From: Theobroma cacao
Lineage: Eukaryota > Streptophyta > Magnoliopsida > Malvales > Malvaceae
DNA length: 64,000 nucleotides
Direction of reading: 5' to 3'
Assembly: GCF_000208745.1 (NCBI RefSeq)
Contig: NC_030858.1
Span: forward strand, 17,467,694 to 17,531,693
The translations under genes were made by a program, and so were the position numbers. The notes beneath the pieces are model-generated. The model saw only the letters and a program-made list of their open reading frames with translations. It was not told where the DNA came from and searched no databases. How positions within the stretch are numbered: the stretch's first letter is position 1; each line of letters begins with the position of its first letter. Shown in pieces: positions 46,052-58,533 of the stretch.

Positions 46052-47504
46052 ACACAGTTATCATTATCACACAATATCCACCATCTATGCATAACATATA
46101 TATATATCAACATAATGTAGTAGTACAAGAATCCATAACAGCCACATGTCACAACATAGAAACAATTTATCAAGGGCTTGTTCCCAAGGCACCCGTTTTA
46201 AGAAAAAATTTTGGATAAAATCATTCAAAGGTCTTGTGTAAATACATTCACATTCCCAAAACCATTTTGAAATGAATGTTCACATATCGATATTGTTGAA
46301 CCTCTAATCGACTCTAACCTCCACTAATGGTTCAAATGGGCAAGTGAGGCCTTGGTGGAACCTATACACACACAACATTACAACCAACCCAAATTGACAT
46401 TAATAGAATTCTAAAAGCTATTTCTTAACTCAAATTCAGTTAGTTATTTCTAACTAGCTTTCAATCACCATTAGGTGGCTATCTATTTCACTACTCTAGT
46501 CACCTTAAAAATGAATAACAATTTCAACAATAGATTAACTCACCACTATAATCATCAACCATTATCAACAACTTGAAAATTTAACCTAATTCATTACTCA
46601 CCTTGGTGGTTTTTTGTAGTTGAATTCCTTTTCAAAAGCTTCCAAGCTACTATGGCAAGTCTTTTTTTCTCTCTCTAAAACTTTAAACTAATGAGAGAAA
46701 GTGCTGAACAAAGACATTTGAGGGTTTTAAGGTGAGAGAGTGAAAGAGCACAAAAGGTTTTATGAAAAAGTGCTCAAAAGCATGAAATTGAAGCTAGAGA
46801 GAGAAAGTTATGGAAGCTTTAAAGGAGGCTCCCATGGAGATGAAGAAACGTGAGAGGGGAAAGGAAGAAATGTCACGACCCAAATTTCAGGCCATGACCG
46901 GTGCATGGGCCTAATGGACATAGCCCACTAAGCCCAAGCAAGCCTATTTACATGATCTGTTCATTACTCCATCTGAATTACTGAAGTCATATTTCATAAC
47001 TTTGAATCAAAGTAATACTAAACATTACCAACTCATAGTGGCATATCGATCAAGTATATATATATACATTGTCTATAATATGTATCTTAATAATTTACAT
47101 CAGGGTTGTCTATACATCTCAAAAAGAAGACTCGATTTCCAGCGAAAAGACTCGGGGTAAATGTACAGCTACTGAATGCCGAGACACCTACCAATAGTCG
47201 AATCTATGAGGTCACCTCGACCTAATTATCGATTGCCTCCTGATCTAAAAACATAAAATTGAAAACGGTGAGTATAAACCTAGTGAGTGAACAAGAAGGG
47301 AACAAGCATACCATAAGGAATATTTAACAAAATCATGATGCATTCATTTTTCAAAACATTGCAATTTATTTTAATTCTAATTAGACCCCTCATGTAAACC
47401 CCACATGAGTAAATCACTTTATGAAAAAAGTCCATGCTCAACAAAGGATTTGGAGAGTGAAAACTTGAATAGCATTCATGCGAATCAAGTTGAATAAACA
47501 ACGG

Positions 47505-47905
47505 GGTCCTCGCTGCAATGGAAAGGCTGCAGCGAGAATGAATTTTTGCTGCAGCGACACTTCACTTAAATTATCAACTAGCCGAGGGTTTCTTAATTGG
47601 CTGAGGGTTTCTCACCAAACCTCCTCATTTTTAAACTTAATTCATTTATTCCTTAATGTTGGAAGTCCATGCTCAACTATGATACCAAAGCAATGAAAAA
47701 TAAGGTAGCAACCAAACCAAATGAGGAACAAAACAGAAAATTTTTCGCTGCAGCGAGATTCAATCTCGCTGAAGCAAAATTTTTGGTTACAAAACAGAAA
47801 GTTTCTCACTGTAGTGAGATTTTCGGCCAGCCTTAGCCCTCTGACCCGAAAGTTTCTCGCTACAGCGAGAATGAATCTCGTTGCAGCGAGAAACAGAGCA
47901 GTGAG
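47505..47905. repeat. CTCGCTGCAGCGAG palindromes in the nested LTR
   Basis: About seven full or partial copies (for example 47746..47755 CGCTGCAGCG, TCTCGCTACAGCGAGA near 47857 and TCTCGTTGCAGCGAGA near 47877). Confidence 0.85.
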
Positions 47906-48109
47906 AAAAAGTTTCCTTCCTTTCAAGAAAAAGCCATCCTACTGAAATGACAAAATCAACATAAAACACATAAAAGTTTCCAAAGTTCAACATGCCAAAT
48001 TCATATACATTTCAACCATAAACCATATGCATGAGTTTTCATTCTCTAAACATATATACATATACATACATGGATAAATACCAATACCACTATCATCACA
48101 TCCAGCTCA

Positions 48110-48365
48110 TGTGCATCCCCCCACATCGTGCACATAGCCGGAGTTATCATGTGCATCCCCCTGCATCGTGCACATAGCCGGAGTCATCATGTGCATCCCC
48201 CCACATCGTGCACATAGCCGGAGTCATCATGTGCATCCCCCCACATCGTGCACAATCAGTGCCATCGTGTACATCCTCCCACATCGTGCACACGGGCACT
48301 ATCATCGTCCATCTCCCTCACCACCACCATTACCGGCATGTGCATTCCCCCACATCGTGCACACA
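48110..48365 (-). repeat. GTGCACGATG minisatellite, six copies
   Basis: Cores at about 48112, 48151, 48191, 48231, 48269 and 48340; the first four are spaced 40 bases apart. Confidence 0.92.
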
Positions 48366-50163
48366 CATGGTTATAATCATCATACAATATCAACCACCAT
48401 GCAAAACATATATATATATATATCTATATATATACCAACATAATGTAGTAGTGCATGAATCCATAACAACCGCATGTCACAACATAAAATCAATTTATCA
48501 AAGGCTTGTTCCCAAAGCACTCATTTTTAAGGAAAGTTGGATAAAATCATTCAAGTATATTGAGCAAATAAGTTTACATTCCTAAAACAATTTTGAAATG
48601 CAAGTCTACTCACCGGTATCTTGTTGAACCTTTTGTTGACTCTATTTCTCTAATTGTCCAAATTGGGCGATGGGGCTTCGTTGGAACCTATTATCACATT
48701 AGCATCACCATTATATTCAAGCCACATACTTATAAATTCTAAAAGCTTTCTCTTAGCTAGCTTTCAATGGCCATTTAAATGGCTATCTATTCTCACTACC
48801 CTTATCACTCTAAAATGAATGAACAACCCCAACTACCAATTCACCCCCAAATCTAAACACTAATCATTTTCAACACCAAAAATCAATTCTAGTGTACTAC
48901 TCACCTTGGTAACTTGTATTTGAAATTCTTTCCAAAACTTTCAAGCTATTTTTAAAGCTTCCTCTTTCTCTCTCTAAAACACCTAACTAGTGAGAGAGAG
49001 TATGGAAATAAGAGTTTTTTCAAGGGTTTTAAGGAGAAAGAGTGTAAGAGCACAAGGGTTTATGGAAAGGGTGCACCAAAAGCATGAAATTTGGAGCTAC
49101 TTGAGGAAGGTTATGGAGCTTTCTTATCAAGCTTTCATGGGGAATGAAAGCGACATGAGATGAGAGGAAGAAGAAGGAGAAAAGCTGCTGGAGAATGAAG
49201 AAGCTACTAGAAGAACAAGATATTTATAGCCCATGTATCCACTTCACTTAACTTACGAAAATGCCCCTCCACAAATTAGCTTGTTTTCCTCTAATCCTTT
49301 ATGCAATCTTTTTACTCTTTTGACACTGGGACAAGGTCCATAATGGTGTAGAAATGCTCGGGTTCATGAAAACTTAAAAATTCTAACCCGAGGTGAAAAA
49401 TGACCATTTTGCCCTTACCGTGAAAATCATCAAAATTTTTGTTTCCTGGTCATTTTACCCATATTTTCATCATTCATTTATGCCTTAGGCCAACTTACGC
49501 CATAATATTGTTTAAAATATTACTTTTATGGGCTTACTGAGGAAATGACGAAATTACCCCTGATCAGGGATATCGCGTGTACTTCTATCTATGAGTCTAT
49601 AAAGGTCAAGGTCTCATAGAAGAAATGGCTGGAAGCTATTGGAAATTGTTGGAGCTTTAGATATTTATATCTAAAGTTTATCCATTTCTCACAAAAATTA
49701 CCAAAATGCCCCTAACATGGTGACTTCGTCTTCCTCTAATCCTTTGCGCAACCTTTTACTCTTTTGACACTAGGGCAAGATTCATAATAGTCTAGAAATA
49801 CTAGAGTTCACAAAAACATAAAAATTTAGACCTGAGATGTAAAATGACAATTTTGTCCCTATCGTGAAAATTATCATTATTTTTATCTTATTCATTTATT
49901 TACCATCATATAAACATCATTTATTCATTCCTTAGGCCTATTTAGACCTTAATAGCATCAAAAAAACCCACTCGTAGAAGCTCACCAAGAGAAATTACGA
50001 AATTACCCCTAGTTTGCATTACCGCATTTACTTCTAGTTATGTGTCTATAGAGATCGAGATTTCACAGGTTTACTTCTGAATTACCCCTTTTAACTCGAT
50101 AATTAACCTTAATTGGTATCTGTAAACTTTATTAGCTACCATATCAAAATACGGGGTACTATA

Positions 50164-52101
50164 GTAAACCAGGTTACAATTCTATGAGGCAAATTACCAG
50201 AAGATCTTGTGGTGGAGAAGGTGCTTATAAGCTTGCCTAAACGGTTTGAATTCAAGATATCTTCATTAGAAGAAGCTAAGGATCTTTCTAAGATAACATT
50301 AACAGAACTTGTTAATGCTTTACAAGCAGTTGAGAATAGGAGAGCTATCAGAAATGATGAGAATGTTGAGCATGCACTGATTGCTAAGATGAAGTGTGAA
50401 AGCCACTGTGAGTCATCTGCAAAAAAGGTAAAGTCTAAGTAGAAAGACAAAGAAAAGAAAACTCCACCAATAAGCAAACAACAATATAAGATGAATAGAA
50501 ATGTACCTTGCTCTTATTGCAAGAAGAAAGGACATGCAGAATCTAGTTGTTGGTTTAGACCCAACGTCATATGCAAGGCTTGTAATCAATAAGGTCATGT
50601 TGAGAGAGTTTGTAAGAATAAGCAAACTGAGAATAAAGAGAAGCATGGTCAGATTGTAGAAAAGACTGAGGTTGTTGAAAAATGCCTATTTATGGTAGGT
50701 AGTGGTACAAGTACCTCTGATGCAAAATAATGGTTGATGGACAATGGTGCTTCAAACCACATGACCCTCAATAAGTCACTGTTTGCTCAATTGGATGCCA
50801 ACTACAGTTCAACAGTGAATATTGGTAATGGGTTGTACCTTTGTGTAGTGAGGAAAGGATCAGTAGTAGTCAAAACAACAACAAGCATTAGGTATGTATA
50901 TGAGGTTCTGTTGGTACCTGAAATAACCCAAAATTTACTTAGTGTGGCTCAAATGTTAAATGACAATTATATTTTAATTTTCAAAGATAAATCATGCACC
51001 ATCTATGCTTCTTCAGGTGATTTCTTAATGAATGTACTAATGAAACAGAAGTGTTTTGTTGTGAATTGGAATAATGTATGCATGTAAGCTACTGAGTATG
51101 ATTCAAATCTAGCAACTCTCTAGCACAGAAGATTAGGCCAATGTAATTTTGCCTCCTCAAAGCATCTCAGTTCTTCAAATTTAGTGAATGATCTTCCCAA
51201 GTTTTCAAGTGGTGGTCTAGTTTGCAAGACATGCCAATTTGGCAAATTATAAAGAAGACCATATCCTTCAGCTAGTTTGAGTAAAGCTAGTGACAAGCTA
51301 AGATTGGTACATACAGATGTAGGGGGTTCTTTGAGTGAAGCTTCCTTAAATGGAAGTTGGTATTACCTTATTTTCATTAGTGACTTCACCAGGTTTTGTT
51401 GGATTTACTTCATGAAAGAGAAATCATAAGTGTTTGGCTACTTCTTGAAGTTTAAAGCTCGACTTGAAGTCAAAACAAAAAAGAAGATTAAGGTGTTGAG
51501 ATCTGATCATGGCGATCAATACTCATCGCTTGAGTTCACTTGATATTTAGACAGAGAAGGTATTCTTCATCATTTCACTGCTCCTTATTGCCTTCAACAG
51601 AATGGAGTCAGTGAGAAAAAGAATCGAACTATACTAGAAATGTCAAGGTGTTTGCTCTATGAAAAGAATCTTCCTAAAAGATTCTGGGCAGAATTAGCAA
51701 ATATAACAACCTACCTTCTTAATATTCTGCCTATTCGTGCTACTTAAAGAATGACTCCCCATGAAGCATGGTACGGCATTAAACCATCAGTGGATCATCA
51801 GAAAGTTTTGGGGTGCCTATGCTATCAACACATTCCTGAACAACTAAGAGACAAACTCGAATCTAAGGCACAAATTAGGATTCACATTGGTATAGTTTGC
51901 AAGCTAAAGCTTATAGAGTTTATTTGGTTGATTCTGGAAAGGTTTCTGCCACCAGAAATGTCATTTTTGATGAAGATAGTGAATGGAATTGGGAAGAATA
52001 GCAACTTGCAAGCACAAGTTATGCACCAATCAATATGATTGATAATAGTAATATTGATGATGAAGATGGGAGTGGTTTGGAAGCTGGGAGTGGTTTGGAA
52101 G
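50164..52101 (+). pseudogene. Copia gag end, protease and integrase
   Basis: Continues gag in frame (LPEDLVVEKVLISLPKRFEF). A zinc knuckle CSYCKKKGHAESSCW is intact; a second one (CKACNQ, stop, GHVERVC) is broken. The protease active site reads WLMDNGASNHMT where D-S-G is usual. The integrase zinc region follows (HRRLGQCNFASSKHL, CKTCQFGKL), then the core with Asp in LVHTDVGG, Asp in LRSDHGDQY and the QQNGV motif intact, followed by SEKKNRT with the Glu kept. Stops are frequent. The frame ends at 52101 at a large insertion with duplication GGAAG. Confidence 0.87.
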
Positions 52102-55100
52102 TGTAACGACCACTCCTCGATCACTACCAGCATCCGAGTCTTACAAGAGAACTCGCCAAGTCCCGAACAACCCTTAATTGAAACTTTAGTTATTACTACC
52201 TATTCATGCCACTTATTTATGAAATTACTTTGAACCATATGACTCTTTGTAATAAAAATTTAACATAAATTATAATAAGCCATCTTGACCTTTTATTTGC
52301 CATAATCGTAAAAATACATTATAGTTTATAATTTACTAACTGCACATTTACATTGACACTATTTACCAATACATCATACTATGGACCACTTGACCTCTAG
52401 TAGCGGAGCAACTCAGAATAAGGTGCTATGAGATGCTTTTACCTATCCGCAGTAAACAAAATGTGCCGATGAATGCACGCTAGGTCAATCACTATTTGTA
52501 AAAGGGAGACAAGGGGGTAAGTCTCACAAACTTAGTGATTATCGGCTCTGTGAGCAGAGCTTAGATGGAAAACAAGCGTAAAGCAAATAATTTGAATAAT
52601 AAAACTAGAATATTAAAGGATAATCTTTTGAAACCAAATCACAAAAAGGGTATTTGTGCCTTGTAGAAATGATGCTATAAATCATAATGCAATACTTTCC
52701 TTGGTAATCAATGCTGAAAATAAAGCGTAATAGAATAATTTTCAATGCTTAAAATCATCCTTTTTCCTTAACAGCACAATAGTCATATAAATCATGCATG
52801 CTCCCAAAATGTATGGCATGTAAAAATAACCATGTACATTCACATATATCAACTCAAAATCAACTTATAAAGCGCTGAAAGCTTGTAAGTAAGTAAGGGA
52901 GCTATGGAAAACATTAACTCTCCACCATGCAAAAGAGTACGAGTCTAAAACTCTTAAGGCTCTCGAGTAGGTAAACATAGTAATCACTCATAGACCCACT
53001 TCCACGTAATAACAATCCGAGAGCCTCGCTCCACCGAATTCCCATAGCCATGGCAGTTTCAACGATGTTGGTTGACATCAGAGAAATCAGGTGATCGCAA
53101 CCACGTATATCAACTTGTGGCCTAGCCACATATATCAACTCATGGCCTTGCCACCTATATATCACAAACCGTGGCCCCAACCACGTTTAACAGCCCGTCG
53201 GTGACCCAAAGGTTATCTAGCTAGAGCTTACTTGTGCATAAGGGTCACACTATCCCAATGTGACATTCGACCTACTCTCGACGTTCTCGGTTTGTCAAAA
53301 CCGTTTTCAAAACCAAATCAAGTGTTTCGAGACTTTTGATTTAAATCATTTGAAAACAAGGTTTGATAATCTTTCAAATTGCTTTTCACTTTAAAAGGCA
53401 TGTTGTGAACACTTGTATAAAGATCGGACTAAAACTGGCTCTCAAAAGTTTGCATTTAAACCATTTTGACAAGTACATTTAACCATGCATATCACACAAA
53501 GATACAAGACATGGATTTTTGATGCAAAACAGTGCGAAGAGGCTTGTTTTCTGATTTCTAAAACTTTTTACATATATGTATATATATATATTCTACACAA
53601 ACAATTTCTAAATCAACTTGCATCCACAATTTCCTATGGTTTTTACCAGCTCATGCTTTCCACAATAGCAGTGTATAAATCATTGTAAATCCATTTTAAA
53701 ATTGCCTATTAAGGCTATCAACTCATGTTATTTGCAATTGCATTTAAAGAAAACCAGTAACATTTATTGAACATATAACAATATATATAGTATAGATCTT
53801 TTGAAATAAACACCCCTTACTCACCTTACAATAGTGGGACACTACGTCGTTATCGGTTTGGGTGCGTCTCTAGCTAATGTTACTTACCGGTTGCCCGTCA
53901 CTACCTTCGGTATGCCACTACGACAAACCTTCCTCACTTATACACTTCCTAGCAGCAAGTTAACTCAATATATTTAGTGAATGTCACCACAAATTGATTC
54001 ATATTTGCTGCCTTATGTACCACATTCTTAATTTTATGCTTTTATATCACATCCCATCTTTTTTCTCATTCAAACATTAATCATCGTTTTAATAACTTAC
54101 ATCATGCTAGAATCACCATTCTTTCTCACTTAACCTTTGCATATTCACATACATCTTGACATATTTTTACCAAAGAAATTCATATCTTTTACTCGCGTAA
54201 TCCGTTATATTATATGTACCGGTAACTTATTTATAACATTAAGTGCCCATTTCAACCTTTCCAAGCAACTTTCATCCAAATCCATCTTATATTTTCATAA
54301 TATTAACCATATATATGGCAACAACAATCATTCCAAATCTCACTCAATTATTTCCAAGTTTTCATGCATAATTGTCTATCCAACTTTCAATACTTTATTT
54401 CTCAATCCTCCGTTGACATTATTTCTCTTTATTTCTTTCAAACAACATAACAAGCAAACTTAACATTTCCAACTAGCTAATGCATTTTAGATTCTTTCAA
54501 CAACCATTATTCTTCACAATATGCCTTTCAAGATTCCAATCAACACAACAAAAGCAATTTTCTCAAGATCTCTCAACTATACTTAAGGCATTAGTCATTT
54601 TTACCTTAAAGGTTGATTGATTAGCACATGCACTCCAACATTCCTCCAAAAACTCTGATCACCAAGCTGTCAACATGATTCACAAATTAGTTCTTCAAAA
54701 AAATCTTACCATTTGTAAGCCTTAAAACACATTGTTATGTTTACCATTTATCTTTCACTTAAATCTATCATGCATCCACGAGTTTGATGACATGCATGTC
54801 ACTAAATCTCCTCCACTCAAGCCAATCTTTGCTACCACAAAACATTCCTTATAGTCACCAACTCATTTTCAAAGAATGGTCAAACTAAAATCGCAATCTT
54901 TACCTTATTTTTCTTGTATCTTGAAATCAAGCTTTACACCTCCATCAACACTCTATGGCTTTCCTCTTGAATGTTGAAGACTCTTTGGTTGATGGAATAG
55001 CACAAATCTACAAGATAAAGGATCAAAACCTCACGGTTTCACTTAAATCCTCTCAACTCGAGCCTTTCCCTCATTTCTTTCTTTTTCTTTCTCCTTTTCT

Positions 55101-56382
55101 TCCTCTCGGATGTAACTTCTCAAAGCTTTCTCTTCTTTCTTTCCTTCTCTAAATGGCCAGCACTTTCTCAACTTCTCAATGCCAATGCACATTTCTTTAC
55201 TCCTTGAACTTGGTACTTATATGGCCACCCATTCAACCAATCACAATACATGCACACATTCTCTTTTTGTTTTCATTTGGCCATTTTGCCAACCAATGGT
55301 TCTTCATGCACCAATTTCCTTTCCTCCACATTAGTCCATTATCTATCCTTTGTTGCTTCCCCATCCGCCACCTTCATTATCCCATCTTTTCTTCTTCTTT
55401 TTTTAATTTATTTCATGCACCACCTTATTCCTCTAATCACATTTCACGCACAAGCTTCACTTTATATTTTATTTGGTCATTTATTAAACCATTCAAGTCT
55501 CATGCATCCATATTTTCCTTTCCTTATTTGGCCACCTAATGCACCAATCTCTTTACATGCAAATACATTTAGGCCTATCCTTCCTTTTACTTCATATGGT
55601 GGGGGTCCCACATGTTCCCCACTAACTTTCTCTTTTCCAAATTATATCACTTGCATGTAATAGTGAATTTACATGCACATCTTATTATCCCACATAATCT
55701 AACTTTCCTTGGTTAGTTAATGTCCATTTAGCTTCAAATATTGTAATTGCACATAAGTCCTCAACTTTTCCTTATTTACCATTCGACCCTCCATACTTTT
55801 CATCCTTTACAATTTGGTCCTTTAATAATTTCTTTTAAATTCTAATTTTCTTCTATTTTTCTTCCTTTACACTCGTACAAATAAAATATAAAATTTGTAC
55901 TTCACCAAGGTGTCACCATAATATTTAAATATATACTTACCCACTTTTACTTTATTAAATAAAGGCACGCGAGCCCCACTTTTATCGTTTTTCTTTGAAA
56001 TTCTTTCTTATTTCTTCTCCCCCACTTAAATTAGCCATATAATCCTCCTTCATGACTAATTTTGATAACGGATAAAATATTAATATTTTATATTATTTTA
56101 TTAACAAAATACTATTTTATTTCAAAATTTTTCACTTGTCGCCTCGAGTCCCAAAGTGTCTCACTTGGCCCCGGTTCACTTTCAAATTTCCTTTTAACTC
56201 ACTAATTCATCCTAAATAAAAATATTATTATTTAATTATTACTTTCTCGCATGTAAAATATTTTATTTCAAAATATTCCTTTCAACACTCACTGCTCTTT
56301 GGCACTTAAATTTACGTTAATTGACCTTTCATCGTATCGATAAGGTCTTATTGGCTCCTATACAAGGTTAAGGGGTGATACA
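52102..56382 (-). mobile_element. 4.3 kb LTR-like insertion, probably one large solo LTR
   Basis: Starts TGTAACGACC and ends GGTGATACA, flanked by perfect GGAAG duplications (52097..52101, 56383..56387). On the minus strand it starts TGTATCACCCC and ends GGTCGTTACA, a gypsy-type LTR pattern, and has AAGGTGAGTAAG near 53818 like the M-family LTRs. I find no second LTR, primer site or coding domain. The long plus-strand frames at 54137, 55153 and 55250 are low-complexity. A very large solo LTR is the simplest reading; a non-coding element is possible. Confidence 0.75.
53100..53190. repeat. Short degenerate tandem repeat
   Basis: Three copies of about 29 bases built on CCACNTATATCAACTNGTGGCC, each ending in a TGGCC box. 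Confidence 0.7.
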
Positions 56383-57040
56383 GGAAGCGAACCAAATCAT
56401 AGATGATGAAATTGTAAGAGGGACCTGAACCATTGAAGATATGCATGCCAAGTGTCAATTGGCTCTTGCTGAACCAACTTCATTTGAGGAGGTTGTTCAT
56501 CATTATGAATGGATGGCAGCAATGAAAGAAGAGCTAAAGATGATAGAAAAAAATAATACTTAGTCTTTGGTGGACAGACCAAGATATAGACATGTAATTG
56601 GTGTGTAGTGTATCTTTAAAAGGAAACTTAACTCAGATGGGTCGTTGAATAAGTTTAAAGCCCACTTGGTTGTGAAAGGATATTCTCAAATGGCAGGTAT
56701 CGATTATCAGGAAACTTTCGCTCTTGTTGCAAGAATGGATACCATTTGACTAATCACTGCCATTGCTGCAACTTGTAAGTGGAAGGTCTACCACCTTGAT
56801 GTAAAGTCAGCCTTTAAGAATGGAAAATTTAATGAAGAAATCTACATTGAGCAACCGCCTGGTTTTGAGATTGAATCTAACAAAGGCAAGGTGTACCGAC
56901 TCCACAAGGCTTTGTACAAGTTGAAGCAAGCTCCACGAGTTTGGTACAGTAAAATTGACTCATTCTTAGTGAATCATGGTTTCCAAAAGAGTCCAAATGA
57001 AGCCACCTTATATGTTTTAAAGAAGACAGATCAACCTCCC

Positions 57041-57398
57041 TTAATCTTGTCCTTGTACGTTGATGATTTATTAATTACTGGAGGTAATTCAACTCAGGTT
57101 AAGAAACTCAAGGAGTTATTGGAGAAAGAATTCAGCATGTCTGATCTTGGGTTAATGCCATACTTTCTAGGAATTGAAGTCAAGTAGGAAGATGATGGCA
57201 TTCTGTTATGTCAACAGAATTAATCTTGTCCTTGTACGTGGATGATTTATTAATTACTGGAGGTAATTCAACTCAGGTTAAGAAACTCAAGGAGTTATTG
57301 GAGAAAGAATTCAGCATGTCTGATCTTGGGTTAATGCCATACTTTCTAGGAATTGAAGTCAAGGAGGAAGATGATGGCATTCTGTTATGTGAACAGAA
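57041..57398 (+). repeat. 179-bp tandem duplication over the RT active site
   Basis: 57041..57219 and 57220..57398 differ at about three positions. Each copy contains the YVDD codons (57056..57067 and 57235..57246). Since 179 is not a multiple of three, the second copy is in another frame. Confidence 0.95.
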
Positions 57399-58177
57399 TT
57401 ATGTCAAAGAGGTACTTAAATGATTCAAAATAGCCCATTGCAAAGTTGTATCCACTCCCATGGCTATGAATGAAAAATTATCTCTTCATGACAGTGTCAA
57501 ATTAAAGAATCCTTTTGAATATAGGAGTCTTATTGGATGTTTGTAATACATCTGTGCCACAAGACCCGAGATAATGCATACTGTGAGTTTTTTGTCAAGG
57601 TTCATGCAGCAACCATGCCAATCACATGCCATTACAGCCAATAGAGTATTGAGGTATTTGAATGGTACAATCACCTTCGGACTCAAATTCACCCAATGTG
57701 ATGAAATCAAATTAATGGGATATTAAGACAGTGATTGGGTCGGCTCTGTTGATGATGCAAAGAGTACCTCCGGCTATGTATTCTCAATTGGAAACGAAGT
57801 ATTTTCATGGTGTTCTCAGAAACAGGAGACTGTGGCTCAATCCTCAGCAGAGGTTGAGTATGTCTCTGCTGCAACAGCAGCAAACCAAGCAATTTGGTTT
57901 AGGAAAATTCTCCATGACTTGGGATTCCCATAGGCAGCTACATCAGATTTATTTGTTGATAATAAATCTGCTATAGATATGGTAAAAAATTTTGTGTTCC
58001 ATGGGCATACAAAATACATCAGTGTTAAGCATCACTCACTGAGGGAAGCATAAAAGCAAGGTGAAATTGCTGTCTCTCATTGCTACTCATATGATCAGTT
58101 GGCCGATATAATGACTAAGTCATTGAGCAAGCAGAAGTTTGAATATCACAGAGAGAGAATGAAGATAGTTAATGCAA

Positions 58178-58190
58178 GAATTAAGGGAGA
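58178..58190 (+). promoter_or_regulatory. Polypurine tract of the copia element
   Basis: AATTAAGGGAGAA just before the 3' LTR start at 58192. Confidence 0.8.
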
Positions 58191-58191
58191 A

Positions 58192-58515
58192 TGTTAGCTT
58201 GTAATGCTTGCATCCACATGGACATAAAGGCATATGTAATCCACTAGGATTCTATGCAATAATAGAAGTTTTTTTTGTTTAAACTCTATGTCTCTACGTG
58301 TTAAGCTGCATGAAGTTGTTTTGTTAAATGTTTTATACTTGTTAATGGATCAAGAACAAGTGTTAGTGCTCAATTAATGTTGTATCACTTGATAAATTTG
58401 TGTTATTCTTATCAATGTGAATGCAAGACCTTTTTCGTTAATAACAAAACAACTCCTCTGTTCACCTCTGTTTTACTATCCTTTAACAGAGCATTATTCT
58501 TCCTTGTTGTTAACA
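58192..58515 (+). repeat. 3' LTR of the copia element
   Basis: TGTTAGCTTG...GTTGTTAACA, 324 bases, followed by AGTTT. Confidence 0.93.
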
Positions 58516-58533
58516 AGTTTTTCTTCCTAGAGC

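Larger units (their letters stand above)
46871..49618 (-). mobile_element. Nested solo LTR, M family
   Basis: Starts TGTCACGACCC and ends near GGTCTCATA; AGAAA lies on both sides (46866..46870 and 49621..49625). Because GAAGAAA is repeated at the junction the right end is uncertain by two to four bases. It interrupts 44636..50163. It carries six minisatellite copies (48110..48365), CTGCAG palindromes (47505..47905) and a minus-strand TATAAATA (49221..49228). Like the solo LTR at 26441 it lacks the 43-base 5' extension. Confidence 0.85.
44636..50163 (-). mobile_element. Solo LTR, M family, holding a second solo LTR
   Basis: Minus-strand LTR with ends TGTCACAGCC (44636) and GGGGTACTATA (50163), equivalent to TGTAGTACCCC..GTGACA of the LTR at 36871. 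Flanks GTTAA and GTAAA are a duplication with one mismatch. Without 46871..49618 it is about 2.8 kb, one LTR. It has a minisatellite at 45877..46051, CTGCAG palindromes at 45341..45637 and a minus-strand TATAAATA at 49662..49669. Confidence 0.85.
56388..58190 (+). pseudogene. Copia reverse transcriptase and RNase H
   Basis: RT reads [60 protein letters not shown] and LHKALYKLKQAPRVWYSKID, then the catalytic LYVDDLLITGGN. A 179-bp tandem duplication repeats that catalytic block out of frame (57041..57398). Connection and RNase H follow: SDWVGSVDDAKSTSGYVFS, SSAEVEYVSAATAANQAIWF, LADIMTKSLSKQKFEYHR. Several stops are present. It ends in a polypurine tract and the 3' LTR. Confidence 0.9.
36492..58515 (+). 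mobile_element. Old copia element expanded by nested insertions
   Basis: LTRs at 36492..36813 and 58192..58515 flank a PBS, gag, protease, integrase, RT, RNase H and a polypurine tract in plus order. Flanks AATTT (36487..36491) and AGTTT (58516..58520) are a duplication with one mismatch. Removing 36871..44137, 44636..50163 and 52102..56382 leaves about 4.9 kb, a normal copia size. The LTRs differ at about two dozen sites in 322 bases by hand alignment (near 8%). Every ORF is interrupted by stops. The element lies between the second germin-like ORF and its original upstream region. Confidence 0.92.

Noticed and set aside
48110..48365. CRISPR-like regular repeats
   Set aside because: Spacing of 40 bases is regular but the intervening sequence is also repeated, and the context is a plant LTR.
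42909..48585. ORFs rich in CIPPHRAH or HPPTSCT motifs
   Set aside because: The repeated peptide is the GTGCACGATG minisatellite read in different frames, not a conserved protein.
55153..55660. Overlapping 128- and 136-codon ORFs
   Set aside because: Low-complexity Phe/Leu/Pro frames in CT-rich sequence inside the 4.3 kb LTR-like block; the two frames overlap each other.
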